DNA of 7,128 bases from Defluviitaleaceae bacterium. Its GTDB lineage: Bacteria; Bacillota; Clostridia; Lachnospirales; WQUN01. Positions 5,538 through 7,128 of the stretch are shown piece by piece. The stretch covers positions 1 through 7,128 of the forward strand of contig WRDG01000120.1 of NCBI GenBank assembly GCA_009783525.1, in the 5' to 3' direction. Numbering within the stretch: the first letter of the stretch is position 1; every line of letters begins with the position of its first letter. The translations under genes were made by a program, and so were the position numbers. The notes beneath the pieces were generated by a model. That model was not told the DNA's origin, ran no database searches, and saw nothing but the letters and a program-made list of their open reading frames with translations.

Positions 5538-5938
5538 TCGGCGGCTGCCTCGATGTGCTGTGCAAACTGCTCGGCACGAAATATGCGCCGGTAGAACAAT
5601 TTATAAGCAAATATAAAAACGACGGCTTCGTTTGGGCGCTGGAAAGCTGTGAAATGAACGCGGCGGACATTTACCGCACCTTGTGGCAAATGCGCGAGTG
5701 CGGCTGGTTCCGACACTGTCGCGGCTTTTTGATAGGGCGGCCCGCCGATTATTCGGACAAATACGGCTTTGCGCTCGCGGACGCGCTGGAAGCCGGGCTC
5801 GGCGGTTTGAAAGCGCCGGTTGTATATGATGCGGACGTCGGCCATGTGCCGCCGCAGTTGCAACTGATAAACGGCGCGTACGCAAACGTTGTGTGCGGCG
5901 GCGGCGCGGCGGAGGTTAAGCAGGTATTAATAGGATGA
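5405..5938 (+). CDS. LD-carboxypeptidase/MccF-like S66 peptidase, C-terminal half (frameshifted)
   Basis: This frame continues the preceding peptidase after a shift equal to loss of one base. From LWGGFNIW it runs through TEKTEWKILGG to GGCLDVL (46-52), a conserved S66 loop. It then carries WALESCEMN with the likely catalytic Glu80 and ADVGHVPPQ with the likely catalytic His147, so Ser, Glu and His of the triad are divided between two frames. Added together the halves give about 350 aa, the normal family length, so only the frame is lost and no domain is missing. The ATG at 5405 is internal to the family alignment and has no good ribosome binding site, so it is not a natural start. A recent mutation or a sequencing error explains it equally well. 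No canonical slippery heptamer was found at the junction. Confidence 0.8.
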   Translation: MRSSKLWGGFNIWSEAEMFPYTLTEKTEWKILGGSKSCKFEGRMIGGCLDVLCKLLGTKYAPVEQFISKYKNDGFVWALESCEMNAADIYRTLWQMRECGWFRHCRGFLIGRPADYSDKYGFALADALEAGLGGLKAPVVYDADVGHVPPQLQLINGAYANVVCGGGAAEVKQVLIG

Positions 5939-6218
5939 TTTTTTACAAACGCAAACGGCGAAGCATTAGGCGCGATCATATACACGCGGCGCGTATAAAA
6001 AAACCCATGTTCATTAGGACAGGGGTTGTTGTGAAGCAAAATATTTCAACGAAAAGCATCAAAATGATGTCGAACATTTTTTGAATTAATTGCTTTTTTT
6101 ACTTTTTTATTGCATAATATTAAATATGATGTATATAAATATTATTTCTTATACTATTCGCTATGTCGGTATTTATGCTATAAAATTTATATTTTAAACA
6201 GGGAGTAAATGATACACT
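5939..6218. other. AT-rich intergenic gap before the toxin-antitoxin pair
   Basis: No gene is supported here. The first part (5939-6040) has weak imperfect hairpins, such as one around 5980-5996 and AACCC/GGGTT near 6000-6027, but no clear terminator for the peptidase gene. From about 6040 onward the DNA becomes strongly AT-rich and holds the promoter candidates of the next operon. Confidence 0.5.
6090..6118 (+). promoter_or_regulatory. Candidate promoter of the toxin-antitoxin operon
   Basis: TTGCTT (6090-6095) and CATAAT (6113-6118) are separated by 17 bp. A second candidate, nearer the gene, is the extended -10 TGCTATAAA at 6176-6184 without a good -35; it would give a leader of about 28 nt. 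The AT-rich context makes chance matches likely. Confidence 0.35.
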
Positions 6219-6479
6219 ATGATGTTTGGCAATATAGAGTTTAATAAATCGGCCTTTAAACATGGTATTTCCGAAAGTGATATATATTGGGCATTTATTC
6301 ATTCTTGTTACGATGGTCCAATTGAAGATATGGAGAATAAATTTTTACGATTAGGTTTTGATAAATCCGGTAACTTACTCGAAATTATGTATAACGAAAT
6401 TGATGAAAACAACATTAATGTTTTCTATGCGATGAAATGCAGAAAAATATATTATAAATTAATTACAGGAGGAAACTAA
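6219..6479 (+). CDS. BrnT-like putative toxin of a type II toxin-antitoxin pair
   Basis: This 86-aa protein has the pattern of BrnT/RelE-like small toxins. It begins with a strand and KHGIS motif (FNKSAFKHGISESDI, 8-22), then a loop with YDGPIEDMENK. A strand pair follows (FLRLGFDKSGNLLEIMYNEI, 42-61), then a final strand and basic segment (VFYAMKCRKIYYK, 68-80). In BrnT the KHG helix and the late Ala-x-x-x-Arg segment are conserved, and such proteins act as ribonucleases; this is inferred here. A GGGAG site lies 13 nt upstream, rather far; an in-frame ATG at 6222 is also possible. The antitoxin starts 1 bp after the stop. Codon use is much more AT-rich than in the flanking genes, pointing to transfer. 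Another small RelE-fold or DUF4258-type family remains possible. Confidence 0.65.
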   Translation: MMFGNIEFNKSAFKHGISESDIYWAFIHSCYDGPIEDMENKFLRLGFDKSGNLLEIMYNEIDENNINVFYAMKCRKIYYKLITGGN

Positions 6480-6480
6480 A

Positions 6481-6699
6481 ATGTCAAGAATGACAGAAGA
6501 AGAAACAAACGCTTTCGATGATTTTGTAACAAATAATCCGCCAAGAGTTGATCCTTCGAAAGCGCGTCATATTACTCGAATGGTAGCGTTAGATGATTTT
6601 ATTGTTGAATATATTTATTCGCAATCAATAGCCAATCATAAAACACCTACAGAAATTATCAGAGATTTAGTAAAAGAGAAGCTTATGCAATCTGTTTAA
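6481..6699 (+). CDS. Putative antitoxin paired with the BrnT-like toxin
   Basis: This 72-aa protein starts 1 bp after the toxin stop, with a strong AGGAGG (6467-6472) 8 nt before its ATG, so the second gene should be well translated. The N-terminal part (SRMTEEETNAFDDFVTNNPP, then RVDPSK) is acidic and probably disordered, the sort of segment that wraps a toxin. The C-terminal part has a short strand-like stretch (MVALDDFIVEYIYS) and a helix pair around HKTPTEIIRDLVKEKLM, where Thr-Pro-x-Glu-Ile-Ile resembles the ribbon-helix-helix type of DNA-binding antitoxin. By analogy with BrnA it would bind both toxin and operator and repress the operon; this is inference. The order of toxin before antitoxin fits brnTA modules. 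Composition is AT-rich like its partner. Confidence 0.6.
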   Translation: MSRMTEEETNAFDDFVTNNPPRVDPSKARHITRMVALDDFIVEYIYSQSIANHKTPTEIIRDLVKEKLMQSV

Positions 6700-6745
6700 A
6701 ACGCTTTGATGTTTATATTTATTTAACATATATAATTCACTCTGA

Positions 6746-6767
6746 CGGTTTCGCTACGCGCAAACCG
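6746..6767. repeat. GC-rich hairpin downstream of the antitoxin
   Basis: CGGTTTCGC (6746-6754) pairs with GCG-C-AAACCG (6758-6767) around the loop TAC, giving nine pairs and one bulged C. There is no T-run after it, so it is not a typical rho-independent terminator. It marks the abrupt change from AT-rich module to GC-rich repeat DNA. Confidence 0.6.
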
Positions 6768-6810
6768 CCGTGGGCTTCCCCGCCAAGCAAGTGAGCGAAG
6801 CGAACGATCC

Positions 6811-6865
6811 CGGGCGGCGTGTGAATCTTCCCGCTTTCACGATTCCCGCTTCGCGGGAACGCACG
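6811..6865. repeat. Diverged partial copy of the 66-bp repeat with its own hairpin
   Basis: This stretch aligns with the later part of the 66-bp unit (AATCTTCC, TTTCACGATT and AACGCACG against TATCTTCC, CTTCACGATT and AACGCGCA). Its hairpin is TTCCCGC/GCGGGAA around TTC (6843-6859), against TTTTCGTC/GACGAAAA around TTC in the full copies. Both sides of the stem have changed together. Confidence 0.6.
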
Positions 6866-7128
6866 GTTGAAGCCCCGCGCGCCGGTATCTTCCGGTCACT
6901 TCACCATTTTCGTCTTCGACGCAAACGCGCGGTTGAAGCCTCGCGCGCCGGTTTCTTCCGGTCACTTCACGATTTTCGTCTTCGACGAAAACGCGCAGTT
7001 GAAGCCCCGCGCGCCGGTATCTTCCGGTCACTTCACGATTTTCGTCTTCGACGAAAACGCGCAGTTGAAGCCCCGCGCGCCGGTATCTTCCGGTCACTTC
7101 ACGATTTTCGTCTTCGACGAAAACGCGC
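6866..7128. repeat. 66-bp tandem repeat (minisatellite), four copies, open at the right edge
   Basis: Copies start at 6866, 6932, 6998 and 7064 with an exact 66-bp period. The last is identical to the third until the window ends 1 bp short of its end. The first copy has three substitutions and the second has two against the third. Each unit starts GTTGAAGCC, contains CCGG-TATCTT-CCGG and ends with the hairpin TTTTCGTC-TTC-GACGAAAA (6973-6991 in copy 3); copy 1 has one broken pair. The period is a multiple of three and the minus strand is open through it, with a 22-residue peptide repeat, but all five substitutions between copies would change the peptide, so protein coding is unlikely. Confidence 0.9.

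Noticed and set aside
6837..7097. Minus-strand 86-aa protein with a 22-residue repeat
   Set aside because: The five substitutions between repeat copies are all non-synonymous in this frame, it has no recognisable start site, and the unit's hairpin explains the conservation better.
6866..7128. CRISPR array
   Set aside because: The units are near-identical over their whole 66 bp, with no unique spacers between short repeats.

Overview
The window looks like a piece of a Bacillota (Clostridia-type) chromosome of mixed base composition. This is an inference. It rests on an S-layer-homology (SLH) surface protein, a lipoprotein with a long Pro/Thr linker, AGGAGG-like ribosome binding sites, rho-independent terminators and sigma-A-like promoters. 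No rRNA, tRNA or CRISPR array was seen.

Left part (1-2040, mostly rightward). A 12-bp repeat sits at the extreme left, inside a possible leftward reading frame that runs off the edge. It is followed by a broken ECF sigma factor: an N-terminal remnant is joined out of frame to an intact region 4, and the core of region 2 is missing. Then come a 94-aa unrecognised protein that overlaps the sigma remnant, and a secreted lipoprotein of unknown function. A 19-bp tandem duplication carrying a TATAAT box lies just before the lipoprotein. A bidirectional hairpin terminator closes this block and also serves the convergent gene that follows.

Middle part (2061-4700, leftward). A 526-aa exported protein combines SLH repeats with a class A beta-lactamase/D,D-peptidase fold and has its own well-formed promoter. 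Upstream is an approximately 500-bp gene-free stretch. It holds a strong leftward terminator and a nested inverted-repeat element of about 121 bp that could be a MITE or a structured RNA. The next leftward gene encodes a 162-aa helical protein of unknown function, preceded by a promoter and a 12-bp palindrome.

Right part (4700-7128, rightward). An LD-carboxypeptidase/MccF-like S66 peptidase is split by a frameshift: the Ser nucleophile is in one frame, the Glu and His in the other. After an AT-rich gap comes a two-gene AT-rich module that looks like a BrnT-like toxin and its antitoxin, probably acquired by transfer. The window ends in GC-rich hairpins and four copies of a 66-bp minisatellite that continues past the edge.

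Two of the recognisable genes (sigma factor and S66 peptidase) are broken. Together with the transferred toxin-antitoxin pair and the repeats, this suggests an eroding accessory region. Cell-wall functions dominate what can be named: the SLH/serine hydrolase, the peptidoglycan-peptide peptidase and the lipoprotein.
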